Positions 20,065 to 28,538 of a DNA stretch of 64,000 nt are shown piece after piece. Every line of letters starts with the position of its first letter. The stretch's first letter is position 1. Origin of the DNA: JBBRCX01 sp038204465 (GTDB taxonomy: Bacteria; Planctomycetota; Phycisphaerae; Tepidisphaerales; Tepidisphaeraceae); NCBI GenBank assembly GCA_038204465.1, contig JBBRCX010000001.1:66178-130177 (forward strand), read 5' to 3'. Made by a program: the position numbers and the translations under genes. The notes beneath the pieces were generated by a model. The model ran no database searches. It was given only the letters and a program-made list of their open reading frames with translations, and was not told the origin of the DNA.

Positions 20065-20591
20065 CCTACAGTGTGCTTACTGCTGTCTGGTATCAGGAGG
20101 ATGAACCGCCTGACACCGAGCTGCCAAAGCAGCTGCGTGAAACCGCAGGAATCGCACCTACGGAAGCTGCTTACAGCAGCCCACACGTACAGTCAGAATT
20201 GGTCACGGATCACCTCCATTTCAGAGAGCTACGGGTTCGACTCCGCTCACCGTCATACGGTTCTGCAAAGCTCACCGTGCTCGGCCTTGCCCAGCCGTCG
20301 CGGGGTATTTCGAGGGTGACTGTCGGTCGCGGCGAGGTTTGGGCAATCCAAACCTCGGGAGGCGATTGACATCGCCACTGGGACGCCGGCCTTAGTAAAT
20401 CCCTCTACTGCCCGCCGCCGGGCTCTACCTCCCGGCAACGCCTTGCCGGGAACAGGGAAAGCGCGAAAGGAGCCTTCCCGCAGCCCTGGCAGATCCGAAT
20501 CTGAGGGCCGCAAATCCGGCTCAGCTTTGTGGGCTAAAACCGGACGCTCGAATCATACGCCGAAGATCCGAAAAAGATCAAGATTCTCAAC
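20065..20591. other. Noncoding stretch with possible structured RNA
   Basis: No credible gene. Several small hairpins are visible, such as GAGCTGC/GCAGCTG near 20118-20135 and GCTG/CAGC around 20166-20180. An 11-mer identical to the 3' end of 16S rRNA (GGATCACCTCC) lies at 20207-20217, and a T-arm-like GGGTTCGACTCC lies near 20233. None of these adds up to a known RNA that I can name. Confidence 0.4.
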
Positions 20592-20920
20592 ACCTGACCC
20601 ATCCCCAGTTTCGCCGCCCGTTATGTGGCGTGCACAGTCCGAGTTCGCGTCTACGGGCGCCGGAGCGGCTACCCCTGCACAATCGAACCGGAATCGATCA
20701 TACATCGCCAGGACGCGATCGCGCGGATGGTTTCGCCGTGCGCTGTCTCGCTGCCTGCGTCTCAAGCCAGGAGGCTGGCTATGTTGGTTGCCTCGGCCAT
20801 GCGTGCCGCTGTCCAATATCGGCCCGGCACATGCTCTGCTCCAGCAAGCAGCAGATCAAGCGCTGGCCCCTCGCCTGACTGCAGCGGCAAGTTTAAAAAC
20901 CTGAAATCCTGCTGCAAGGG

Positions 20921-20948
20921 TTGACTCCATGAAGAAAGACTGTATAAT
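20921..20948 (+). promoter_or_regulatory. Near-consensus sigma-70-type promoter
   Basis: The -35 box TTGACT (20921-20926) and the perfect -10 box TATAAT (20943-20948) are separated by 16 bp. The whole element and its spacer are identical in copy 2. Transcription would start near 20955 and run toward 21371. Confidence 0.75.
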
Positions 20949-20988
20949 GAATCATGCCTCGGCGGAACCGCTGGGGCCGTGTCGGAAC

Positions 20989-21000
20989 GCTCTTTGACAA
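20989..21000 (+). promoter_or_regulatory. boxA-like antitermination site
   Basis: GCTCTTTGACAA closely matches the boxA core of bacterial rRNA leaders (E. coli TGCTCTTTAACAA) and lies about 35 nt after the predicted transcription start. It is conserved in copy 2. Confidence 0.6.
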
Positions 21001-21370
21001 ATGAATCGGTGAAACCGCCGGGCCGCTCCGAATCGGCATTCGCGGCTGGGGCCGTTCGGGTCGGCAGTGAGGTCTGTGGCGCGCGGTTGAGGTCTTCCTG
21101 GTCCACGAAAGCCCTCAAAAGCCCACCAAAGCCCTGCATCGGATCGCCAAAGCCGGCGAAAGCCTGCAAGGTCGCCTGGGCTGGCGGCGAAAAGCCTGGC
21201 CCGCACGCGGCGCGGCCTCGGGACCGACTCGATCCGGCTGCCGATCATTGGGGCGGATTCGTCGTGAGTTTGAGGAAGCTGGGGATGAGTCAGTCTTAAG
21301 ATCGCGAGATTCTGCGGGGTGACCACCCCAGGCTGAGAAGGTTGATAAAAAGTGCCGATAGAATAGGCAT

Positions 21371-21607
21371 ATGCGAAACGCTCAACAGACGCTGGAGCAG
21401 CAGTTCCTGGAGATGCGCTGGCGCTGCCTGTCGCTGGCGGCGGACCTGGATCGCATCGAACGCGCAGAGGGCGGCGCCGCCCTGCTCAGCGCCGATCTCC
21501 GTCTGCAGAAACTGCGCCAGGCGATCGGCGTGTTGCTGGAAGGCCGGAGCAATCGCGCGGAGCAAGTGCAATTGATCTTCAGCGACAAGACGCCCGCGCC
21601 GCGCTAA
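21371..21607 (+). CDS. Small protein of unknown function (78 aa)
   Basis: I do not recognise this 78-residue helical protein. It is rich in Leu, Arg and Glu, with heptad-like spacing (QQTLEQQFLEMRWRCLSLAADLDRIERAEGG, LRLQKLRQAIGVLLEG), so it may form a short coiled coil or helical hairpin. It has no signal peptide or membrane segment. It is judged real because the reading is high-GC-biased like its neighbours and sits only seven bases before the TatD-like gene on the same strand, probably in one transcript. The ribosome-binding site before the ATG is weak. The leader upstream contains the dispersed repeat with its promoter. Confidence 0.62.
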   Translation: MRNAQQTLEQQFLEMRWRCLSLAADLDRIERAEGGAALLSADLRLQKLRQAIGVLLEGRSNRAEQVQLIFSDKTPAPR

Positions 21608-21614
21608 TCATCCT

Positions 21615-22436
21615 ATGCGATACATCGACCCCCATATTCACTGCGTCAGCCGGACCACGGATGACTACCAATACATGGCGCGGTGCGGCGTGGTCGCCGT
21701 CTCCGAGCCGGCATTTTGGGCAGGATTCGACCGCTCGACTGCGGCAAGCTTCGCCGACTACTTCCGTCACCTAATCGACGTCGAACCAAAACGCGCGGCG
21801 AAGTACGGCATCGACCACTATTCGTGGCTCTGCATCAACGCCAAGGAGGCGGAGAACGTCTCACTCTCGCGCGAGGTGATCAAACTGATTCCTCCGCTGC
21901 TCGACCATCCGCGCGTGCTCGGCATCGGCGAGATCGGACTCAACAAGAACACCCGAAACGAGATTACCGTCTTCGAAGACCAGGTCGAACTTGCGGCGAA
22001 GTACGATCAGCTCATCCTGATCCACACGCCGCACCTCGAGGACAAGCACAAGGGCACGTCGATCATCACGAGCATCTTGAAGAACGACAAGCGCATCCGC
22101 CCCGAGCGCGTGCTGATCGATCACTGCGAAGAGCACACCATCCGCCTCGCGCGCGAGAATGGCTTCTGGGCGGGGCTGACGATCTACCCCGTCACAAAGG
22201 TCACGCCCCAGCGCGGCGCCGATATCCTGGAAACATTCGGGCCGCAAATGATCTGCGTGAACAGCGCTTCAGATTGGGGAGAATCAGGTCCGAGCAACCT
22301 CACCGACACCTGCCTTGAATACCAGCGCCGCGGCCATTCCGAGCAGGAAGCGATCGAAGTCTTCCACAACAATCCGTGTCGCTTCTTCGGGCAAAACCCC
22401 AAGTGGAAGCACAAGCCGATCCAAGCCAGCGCTTAG
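21615..22436 (+). CDS. TatD-family metal-dependent hydrolase
   Basis: The 273-residue TIM-barrel hydrolase has the metal-binding pattern of the TatD/amidohydrolase superfamily: DPHIH at the first strand (residues 5-9), the Glu in IGEIGLNK, His in LIHTPHLED, His in IDHCEE and Asp in SASDWG near the C-terminus. TatD proteins are known as DNases or phosphoester hydrolases, but this branch is distinct from E. coli TatD and resembles the TatD-like members of the ebo-type clusters. No other ebo gene is visible nearby, so no function is assigned. It pairs with the small gene at 21371 and converges on glpX. Confidence 0.85.
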   Translation: MRYIDPHIHCVSRTTDDYQYMARCGVVAVSEPAFWAGFDRSTAASFADYFRHLIDVEPKRAAKYGIDHYSWLCINAKEAENVSLSREVIKLIPPLLDHPRVLGIGEIGLNKNTRNEITVFEDQVELAAKYDQLILIHTPHLEDKHKGTSIITSILKNDKRIRPERVLIDHCEEHTIRLARENGFWAGLTIYPVTKVTPQRGADILETFGPQMICVNSASDWGESGPSNLTDTCLEYQRRGHSEQEAIEVFHNNPCRFFGQNPKWKHKPIQASA

Positions 22437-22535
22437 TCACCGGCCGCGCGGAGACGAAGCAGGAGCCACAGCGTCAAACGCTTGCCGATCATCTACCGCG
22501 GCTCGTCGTTTGTTCAGTGCTCGTAGTAAGCAAAT

Positions 22536-23627
22536 CTATAGAGCGTGCTCGGACGCGTCACTGCGCAGACGAACGGTTTTCTGATCGAGGTTGTGCACCG
22601 TCTTGATGTACCTCACCGTCTGGTATTTCGACCGCATCAGGATGCTGTGGGTGATCGCATGCGTGTCTTCATAGCGAATGCCCTGCAGCAGCGTCGAGTC
22701 GCTGATCCCGGTGGCCGCGAAAAGGATCCGATCGCCTTTGGCCAGGTCGTCCGAAAGGAACACCTTCGACAGCTGCGATTCGGAAACCCCCGCCTCCTTG
22801 AGGCTCTTGCGCTCAGCATCATCGCGCGGCCACATCTGTGCCAGGATCTCGCCTCCCAGGCACTTGATCCCCGCAGCCGCGAGAACGGCCTCCGGGCTGC
22901 CCCCCGTTCCCATGTACACGTCAACGCCGCTGCCGGGCAGGCTTGGCGCGATGGCAGCGGCGATGTCGCCGTCGCTGATCAGCCGGATCGCGGCGCCGGC
23001 CCTTCGGATGTCGTGGATCAGCCGCTCGTGACGCGGCCGGTCGAGCACCACGACGGTTAAATCCTGCACGCGTTTGCCCAGCTTCAGCGCGATGATCTCC
23101 AGGTTGTCCTGCACCGCGTTGTCCAACCGGATGCGCCCCGGCCCCTGCTTGACGCGCGGGCCGAAACTGATCTTGTTCATATAGAAGCTGGGAATGTCCG
23201 CCAGCAGCGTATTGGGGTCGTCATTGTCCTTGTCACATGTGGCAGCCGCGATCACGCTGATCGCGCCGGGCAGCCCCTTGCTGACGATGGTGGTGCCGTC
23301 GATCGGATCCAGCGCGATCGCCAGCCGGGCCGACGACTCTGACCACGTCCCAAGCTTCTCGCCTTTGAAGATGCCCGGCGCGTCGTCCTTGATGCCCTCG
23401 CCGATCGTCACCACGCCGCGAACCGCCACAGTGTCAAACAACCCGCGGATCGCATCGCACGCCGCGAAGTCCGCCGACTCCTTGTCCCCCTTTCCCATCC
23501 ACTTGTAGGCGCTGAGCGCGCCGGACTCGGTCGCGCGGACGAATTCCAGACCGACGAGTCGTTCCTGGTCGACCGAAGGGTCTTTCCGTTGAGCGGCGGT
23601 CTGAGAGTCACCGGTAGCGCGCGGCAT
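22536..23627 (-). CDS. glpX: Class II fructose-1,6-bisphosphatase
   Basis: The 363-residue GlpX-type enzyme converts fructose 1,6-bisphosphate to fructose 6-phosphate in gluconeogenesis. Hallmarks are VTIGEGIKDDAP, the metal-binding LDPIDGTTIVSKG, DRPRHERLI, SDGDIAAAI, and MGTGGSPEAVLAAAGIKCLGG. The start is the ATG at 23627 (MPRATGDSQ) with CAGGAG nine bases upstream; the longer reading to 23705 is not supported. Monocistronic; its promoter must lie in the 270 bp before 23898, which it shares with the divergent membrane-protein gene. Confidence 0.95.
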   Translation of the reverse strand: MPRATGDSQTAAQRKDPSVDQERLVGLEFVRATESGALSAYKWMGKGDKESADFAACDAIRGLFDTVAVRGVVTIGEGIKDDAPGIFKGEKLGTWSESSARLAIALDPIDGTTIVSKGLPGAISVIAAATCDKDNDDPNTLLADIPSFYMNKISFGPRVKQGPGRIRLDNAVQDNLEIIALKLGKRVQDLTVVVLDRPRHERLIHDIRRAGAAIRLISDGDIAAAIAPSLPGSGVDVYMGTGGSPEAVLAAAGIKCLGGEILAQMWPRDDAERKSLKEAGVSESQLSKVFLSDDLAKGDRILFAATGISDSTLLQGIRYEDTHAITHSILMRSKYQTVRYIKTVHNLDQKTVRLRSDASEHAL

Positions 23628-23897
23628 TCGTGCTCCTGCCTCAAAGAGGTTAAAAACGGTTACCTGGAATAAGGGCGACCCACCCCAAAAGTTGCGGCGA
23701 AACATATCGCACGGCCGCCATACCGTCTATCGGAAAATACGGAAGAAACTCAGCGATTACGAAGTTTTTGCGGTAGCTGGCGTAACTGCTGTGATTGCCT
23801 GTGTCACTAGCTCCCAACATGTGGATTTCCTGTTTGATCGTCACGCGGGGGGAAGTTAGGATGCTTGCGTTCCTGCTTTAAGCTGTTCCGGGGTTGT

Positions 23898-24443
23898 ATG
23901 TATCGCCCAGATCTCGAGCCGAAGCGGCCGTTCGATCGTCTCGTTCTCCGCGCACCACCAAACTGGACGGCGGTCTGCTTTTTCGCCCTGCTCGGCGGGC
24001 TCCACCTCAGCATCGCCATCTTCACCTTCTTCACCGGCCACTGGGAGGCCTATCTCAGTCTTGTCCTCGGCACGCTCTTCTTGAGCGTCAGCGCAATCTC
24101 CACGCGCTGCCGGTTCGAGATGGCGCTGCTTGGCGAGCAGCAGAAGGTGCGCCTTCGCACCGGGTGGGGACGGTTCTGCTTCGAGCGGTCCATCCCCTTC
24201 TCGCGCATCGGCGGCGTGCGCCTGACGATCGGCCCCGAGCGCCGGCCGCAGGAGTGGTGCATCGAGTTGCTCTCGCCCTACGAAGACATCCAGTGCCCGC
24301 CGACCCGCATCCCGCGCCAGCAGGCGCTTTTCCTCGCACTGCTCCTCGACGTGCCGCTGGTAAAAGTGTCGGACGAAGTCTTCACCCCCTCTGCGCTTGA
24401 TTCCGCCGAGCGCCTGCATTCGGAAGAATCCGAAACACGCTAA
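23898..24443 (+). CDS. Small membrane protein of unknown function
   Basis: The 181-residue protein has two hydrophobic segments (about residues 25-45 WTAVCFFALLGGLHLSIAIF and 52-72 AYLSLVLGTLFLSVSAI), followed by a cytoplasmic or periplasmic domain with a beta-rich look (KVRLRTGWGRFCFERSIPFSRIGGVRLTIGP). A PH-like fold is possible but unproven. The ATG at 23898 is chosen over an upstream TTG. Its stop overlaps the convergent amidohydrolase stop by four bases. Confidence 0.7.
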   Translation: MYRPDLEPKRPFDRLVLRAPPNWTAVCFFALLGGLHLSIAIFTFFTGHWEAYLSLVLGTLFLSVSAISTRCRFEMALLGEQQKVRLRTGWGRFCFERSIPFSRIGGVRLTIGPERRPQEWCIELLSPYEDIQCPPTRIPRQQALFLALLLDVPLVKVSDEVFTPSALDSAERLHSEESETR

Positions 24444-25402
24444 CGCGATTCCTGGTCGGTTCCGATGCGGAGCACCTTCGCTGCGCGGCGCCAGTAAGCC
24501 TGGTCGAATCCCAACCTCTCCTTGATCAATACATCCCGTCGAATCCAATTCCGCTCCCGCATCAGACGAAGCGATGGCTGCAGACCGAGCTTCAACATCG
24601 GCGGCATCGGCAGGATCGGCCAGTCGCTGCCGTGAACCAGCTTTGAACGTACCACCGGGTCATTCAGGATCGTCTCATAGGCATAGGAGCGCGTCGGAAG
24701 ATTCAACGCAGAGGTATCGCCGTAAAGGTTCTCGTGCTCGTGAGCGATGCGGACAAACGACGGCACAAAATCCACCTCGCCCCTGGCCGATCGCGTCCCG
24801 CAGTGCGCGGCGATTACCGTGACGCCGCGCTTCAGAGCAGGTTCAAGCAGCATCGGGTCGGCCACCGATGGGTCAAGCGTCGGCAGCGATTTCTCGCCGC
24901 CGGTATGACTCAGCAGGGGCAGCCGGAAATGTGCCAATGCCTCATAGAAGCCGAAGCAGCGCTCGTCGGCCGGGTTGAAGTTTTGCACGATTGGCAGCCA
25001 CTTGAGCAGCACCGCTCCGGCTTTTACGCATCGTTCCAACTCCGCGATGGCGTCCTTGCGATACGGGTGCACCGACGCGCCGAACAGAAACTTCGGGTTG
25101 CGCCGCGAGAGCTGTATGACGTAATCGTTCTTTACGTAAAGGTGGGTATTTGCTTCGTCGAGGCGGCCTTCCGAATCATGCGCGGCGTCGAAAGCGAGCA
25201 CCACCGCGGCATCGAGCCTTTCCGCCCCATGGACCGCATCGCTCAGCCGCTGCTCCAGCGCGCGCTCGGTCTGCGCGTCATACCCCTTGAGCTCCAGACG
25301 CCAGCGCATGAACCGAAATGGGAGACTTCTTAACAGCCGTTGAGACGTCGCGCCATGCCCCGGCGTGCTGGCGCAAACGTGAACGTGACAATCGACGATC
25401 AC
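24440..25402 (-). CDS. Amidohydrolase-family protein coupled to rhamnulokinase
   Basis: The 320-residue TIM-barrel protein is of the amidohydrolase-2 type. The metal-binding HxH is in DCHVHV at the N-terminus, with further His in LLSHTGGE and VIAAHCGTRS and the Asp of VHGSDWP. The start is a GTG at 25402 whose bases overlap the TGA of rhaB (GTGA), so the two genes are translationally coupled. Members of this superfamily act as lactonases, decarboxylases or hydrolases. Coupling to rhamnulokinase suggests a role in deoxysugar use, such as a lactone or aldonate step, but this is inference. No signal peptide. Confidence 0.82.
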   Translation of the reverse strand: MIVDCHVHVCASTPGHGATSQRLLRSLPFRFMRWRLELKGYDAQTERALEQRLSDAVHGAERLDAAVVLAFDAAHDSEGRLDEANTHLYVKNDYVIQLSRRNPKFLFGASVHPYRKDAIAELERCVKAGAVLLKWLPIVQNFNPADERCFGFYEALAHFRLPLLSHTGGEKSLPTLDPSVADPMLLEPALKRGVTVIAAHCGTRSARGEVDFVPSFVRIAHEHENLYGDTSALNLPTRSYAYETILNDPVVRSKLVHGSDWPILPMPPMLKLGLQPSLRLMRERNWIRRDVLIKERLGFDQAYWRRAAKVLRIGTDQESR

Positions 25403-26898
25403 CGCCCCACGACCTCGCGGTATCTGCCATACGCCTCGTCCCACGGGCGGGCCTGCTGCGGCTCGTATCGATTGACTTCAAAGCTGGCGCGCACCACGCC
25501 ACGCGCATCCGCGAGCGACTTCACGTCACCGCTCGCCATCGCCTGCACGAGAATGTTCCCGATTGCCGTTGCCTCGACTGGGCCGGTAATCACGGGGCGC
25601 TGGCAGGCATCCGCGGTCATCTGATTGAGCAACACGTTCTGCGAGCCGCCGCCGACGACGTGAATGATTTCGATCTTCCGTCCGAGCATGTCTTCCAGCC
25701 CCTCCAGCGTCTTTCGATAGGTCAGCGCAAGGCTCTCCAGCGCGCTGCGGACATACTCGCCTCGCGACGCCGGCACGGCCTGCTTCGTCTCCTGGCAGAA
25801 TCTCGCAATCTTCTGAGGCATCTCGCCCGGCTGCAGAAAGGGCTTGTAGTCAGGATCCACAACCGGGCCGAACCCCTTTGCGCCGGCCGCCATCTGAGTC
25901 AGTTCTGCGTAGCTGTGATCGTCCCCCTCTTTCTGCCATTGCCGGCGGCACTCCTGCACCACCCACATTCCCATGATGTTTTTGAGGAAGCGAATCTTGC
26001 CGCCGACGCCTCCCTCGTTGGTGTAGTTGTAGCGCAGCGACTTCTCGTTGATCAGGGGCTCATCGATTTCCACTCCCATCAACGACCACGTCCCCGAGCT
26101 GATGTAGCACCAGCCCGCGCCTCCCTCGCCGACCGGCACCGCGGCCACCGCGCTGGCGGTGTCGTGACATCCCGGAGCAATCACGGGAATCGAGCCTACG
26201 CCGCACTCGTCCGCAACGTCATCGCTCACCGGGCCGATCACCGTCCCGGATGCAACGATCTCCGACAGGATCCTCGTCGGCAAGTCCAGCGCCCTGAGCA
26301 ACGCACTTGCCCAGGTCCTTTCCCTCGGGTCATACATCTGGCTTGTCGTCGCGATGGAGAACTCACTTTTTCGCTGCCCGGTGAACAGGTAGTTGAATAG
26401 GTCGGGCATGAACAGCAGCGTCTGTGCGGCGTTCAACGCAACCGATTTCGCCTCGTGCATCGCAACCAGCTGAAAGAGAGTATTCAACTCCATGAACTGG
26501 ATGCCGGTCGCCTCGAAGATCTTCTCCTTGCTCACCCGCTTGAAGGCGCGCTCCATCATCCCTTCGGTGCGCGGGTCGCGGTAGTGGAACGGGTTCTCGA
26601 GGACTTCGCCGTCAGCGCCAATGAGTCCGAAGTCGACGCCCCACGTGTCCACTCCGATCCCGTGAATCTCCGTCGTCCGCTTCGAATCCTTCGCGCCCGA
26701 CGCAGCCTTGCGCAGGCCGGTCTTCAGCTCTTCCCACTGCGCCAGCAGGTTCCAATGCAGGTGGCCCGTCATCCGCCCGCTGGGATTGGGAAAACGATGT
26801 TTTTCTTCGAGAGTGAGTTTCCCTGCTTCGAGAGATCCAAGGACCGCGCGCCCGCTCTCCGCCCCGAGGTCAAACGCCACGAAGTTCTTTGCCGCCAT
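25399..26898 (-). CDS. rhaB: Rhamnulokinase
   Basis: The 499-residue FGGY-family sugar kinase phosphorylates L-rhamnulose to rhamnulose 1-phosphate. The ATPase-core starts (FVAFDLGAESGRAVLG), the substrate region (GIGVDTWGVDFGLIG, NPFHYRDPRTEGMM), PGCHDTASAVAAVP and the C-terminal VVGGGSQNVLLNQMTADACQRPV are all typical of RhaB. Length is normal. No rhaA or rhaD lies next to it. The downstream amidohydrolase overlaps it by four bases. The region before 26898 also serves the divergent trpF. Confidence 0.93.
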   Translation of the reverse strand: MAAKNFVAFDLGAESGRAVLGSLEAGKLTLEEKHRFPNPSGRMTGHLHWNLLAQWEELKTGLRKAASGAKDSKRTTEIHGIGVDTWGVDFGLIGADGEVLENPFHYRDPRTEGMMERAFKRVSKEKIFEATGIQFMELNTLFQLVAMHEAKSVALNAAQTLLFMPDLFNYLFTGQRKSEFSIATTSQMYDPRERTWASALLRALDLPTRILSEIVASGTVIGPVSDDVADECGVGSIPVIAPGCHDTASAVAAVPVGEGGAGWCYISSGTWSLMGVEIDEPLINEKSLRYNYTNEGGVGGKIRFLKNIMGMWVVQECRRQWQKEGDDHSYAELTQMAAGAKGFGPVVDPDYKPFLQPGEMPQKIARFCQETKQAVPASRGEYVRSALESLALTYRKTLEGLEDMLGRKIEIIHVVGGGSQNVLLNQMTADACQRPVITGPVEATAIGNILVQAMASGDVKSLADARGVVRASFEVNRYEPQQARPWDEAYGRYREVVGR

Positions 26899-26987
26899 AT
26901 CCGCTCCGCAGAAAGTGCGGCGTATCGTAGCAACCGCCTCCGCTCCGCACTATTCCACAGCACCGCCTGCCCGTGCAGCGGCGTCGC

Positions 26988-27003
26988 ACATGCTTTAGCA
27001 TGT
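26988..27003. promoter_or_regulatory. Perfect inverted repeat just before trpF
   Basis: ACATGC TTTA GCATGT is a 6-bp perfect stem with a 4-nt loop, ending four bases before the GTG start of trpF. It occupies the position of a ribosome-binding site, and no clear Shine-Dalgarno is seen. It may be a hairpin that hides or replaces one, or an operator. Confidence 0.45.
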
Positions 27004-27007
27004 CGAC

Positions 27008-27685
27008 GTGGAACGCACGCGGATCAAAATCTGCGGGATTCGAAGGCCCCAGGACGCGCTGGCTGCTGCGCGGGCCGGTGCTGACGCCATCGGTCTTGTG
27101 TTCCACCCTTCATCACAGCGCAACATCTCCATCGAAAGCGCGCGGGAAATCCTGCAGGCGCTTCCGCCGTTCGTCACGGCCGTCGGTTTGTTTGTCGACG
27201 CCGGCATGCAGGAGGTGACACAGACGGCTACCGCCCTGGGTCTGCGTCACGTGCAGCTTCATGGGGATGAAACGCCGGATGATGTGGCGCGGCTCACGCG
27301 ATTCTCCGTCATTAAGGCGGTGCGCGTCGAGCGCGACCGGCTTGGCCAGGTGCTGGCAACCTGGAGACAGGCTGTTCAAACGCTCCCGCTGTCCCACCTT
27401 CGCGGCCTGGTCCTGGAGACCGGTGGAACTGCCCGCCCGGGCGGAACCGGCGTGGTGAACGACTGGCAAGCCGTCAAGCGGGAAAAGGAGGCGGGCGCAT
27501 TCGACGGCCTGCCGCACCTGATCGCCGCGGGAGGGCTGACGCCCCGCAATGTCGGACAGGTCGTGCGCGACGTGCGCCCCTGGGCAGTGGACGTAAGCAG
27601 CGGCGTGGAGGAACAACCGGGAATCAAATCCGAAGCGCTCGTGCGCGCGTTCATGAATGCCGTACGTGAAGCGGCAAACCCTTAG
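27008..27685 (+). CDS. trpF: Phosphoribosylanthranilate isomerase
   Basis: The 225-residue TIM-barrel enzyme of tryptophan biosynthesis converts N-(5-phosphoribosyl)anthranilate to the carboxyphenylamino-deoxyribulose phosphate. KICGIRRPQDA carries the catalytic Cys, GLVFHPSSQRNIS and VQLHGDE are family motifs, GGTGVVNDW holds the catalytic Asp, and AAGGLTPRNV plus VDVSSGVE bind the phosphate. Start is GTG at 27008. It stands alone, not in a trp operon. It is convergent with the lipoprotein gene downstream. Confidence 0.93.
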   Translation: MERTRIKICGIRRPQDALAAARAGADAIGLVFHPSSQRNISIESAREILQALPPFVTAVGLFVDAGMQEVTQTATALGLRHVQLHGDETPDDVARLTRFSVIKAVRVERDRLGQVLATWRQAVQTLPLSHLRGLVLETGGTARPGGTGVVNDWQAVKREKEAGAFDGLPHLIAAGGLTPRNVGQVVRDVRPWAVDVSSGVEEQPGIKSEALVRAFMNAVREAANP

Positions 27686-27709
27686 CGGGCTCCGCGCATC
27701 CACAGCGAT

Positions 27710-28534
27710 TCATTCAGCGACGGGGATCTTATGCGGGACGAACAGCAGCACCTGCTCAAACTGCTCCGTCATGCCGTCGTTGATCAGGAAACTGCCCCCC
27801 AGGCTTGTTGCGCGTCGGGCAAGAGTCGATGGCGCCACGACAAGGAAACTGTCCAGCGGACAATCGATCCGAAGGTTCAGGTCATACAGTTGTTCGGGCC
27901 GCACGTCGGAAATCTCTCGCTCCTCGTTATGCAGGCTGAACTGCAGCCGCGTCCGCAGCGAGCGCACCACCGGGCACACGCTAAGCCTCACCTGCTCAGG
28001 CTTTCGCGGCGCAGGCTGGAATGAGACGGCGATCAGATTCTCGCACTGCTCGTAGGTCCGCCCATTCAGCAGGTTCTGGTCCGTCAGATAGAAGATATTC
28101 TGGTACTCGACGTTCTTCTTCAGCGAGAGCTCCATCGTCCCCATCCGCGCGATGCCAAAGGCACTCTTCTGCGTCACCGCCGGGTGCTCGTCGATTACGT
28201 GCTTGAAATAATCCCATTCCGCATCGCAGCCCAGTCCGGCGCGGACGCCATTGCGCAACAGCAGGTCATACGTCGCAACGTCGATCTTCTCTTCATCAAT
28301 GCGCTTCCAGAACTCGTCGTTCAGGCTGATTGCCCCGGTCGGGACCATCAGTTGATAGACATCGATCTGTATCGCACCTGGCGATTCGCCGCTGCCGCCC
28401 TGCCGCCAGCGGCGCGAGCGCGAGCTCGCGGCATCGCCCGTCTCCACCCGCGCCGGTGGCGGCGCGGGCTTTGCAGCGCAACCTGCAAGGACGAGCAGCA
28501 AAGACGACAAGAGCAACCGGTTAGCCATCGGCAT
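27710..28534 (-). CDS. Lipoprotein of unknown function
   Basis: The 274-residue protein begins with a lipoprotein signal peptide, MANRLLLSSLLLVLAGCAAK, whose lipobox is LAGC. The start may be M1 at 28534 or M3 at 28528. After a short charged linker the rest is a compact domain with no motif I recognise (IQIDVYQLMVPTGAISLNDEFWKRI...; LLRNGVRAGLGCDAEWDYF; DLNLRIDCPLDSFLVVAPSTLA). Several planctomycete secretion-associated lipoproteins look like this. It lies four bases downstream of argD, so the two are probably co-transcribed, although no functional link is evident. Confidence 0.75.
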   Translation of the reverse strand: MPMANRLLLSSLLLVLAGCAAKPAPPPARVETGDAASSRSRRWRQGGSGESPGAIQIDVYQLMVPTGAISLNDEFWKRIDEEKIDVATYDLLLRNGVRAGLGCDAEWDYFKHVIDEHPAVTQKSAFGIARMGTMELSLKKNVEYQNIFYLTDQNLLNGRTYEQCENLIAVSFQPAPRKPEQVRLSVCPVVRSLRTRLQFSLHNEEREISDVRPEQLYDLNLRIDCPLDSFLVVAPSTLARRATSLGGSFLINDGMTEQFEQVLLFVPHKIPVAE

Positions 28535-28538
28535 CCAA

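Larger units (their letters stand above)
20592..21152 (+). repeat. Dispersed noncoding repeat, copy 1 (rRNA-leader-like)
   Basis: Copy 1 matches copy 2 at 33700-34080 (inverted), by eye at roughly 85% or better. Block A is about 20592-20708 and block B about 20886-21152. A stretch of roughly 177 bp (20709-20885) is absent from copy 2. Block B carries a near-consensus promoter and a boxA-like site. The frames across the repeat are not conserved as protein: the short reading from ATGAAGAAAGAC stops at different places in the two copies. Downstream on the same strand is the small protein gene at 21371. Confidence 0.85.

Noticed and set aside
20160..20250. Possible tRNA or tmRNA fragment (a T-arm-like GGGTTCGACTCC and an anticodon-arm-like hairpin)
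   Set aside because: No acceptor stem, D-arm or complete T-arm could be paired, so no tRNA call is supported.
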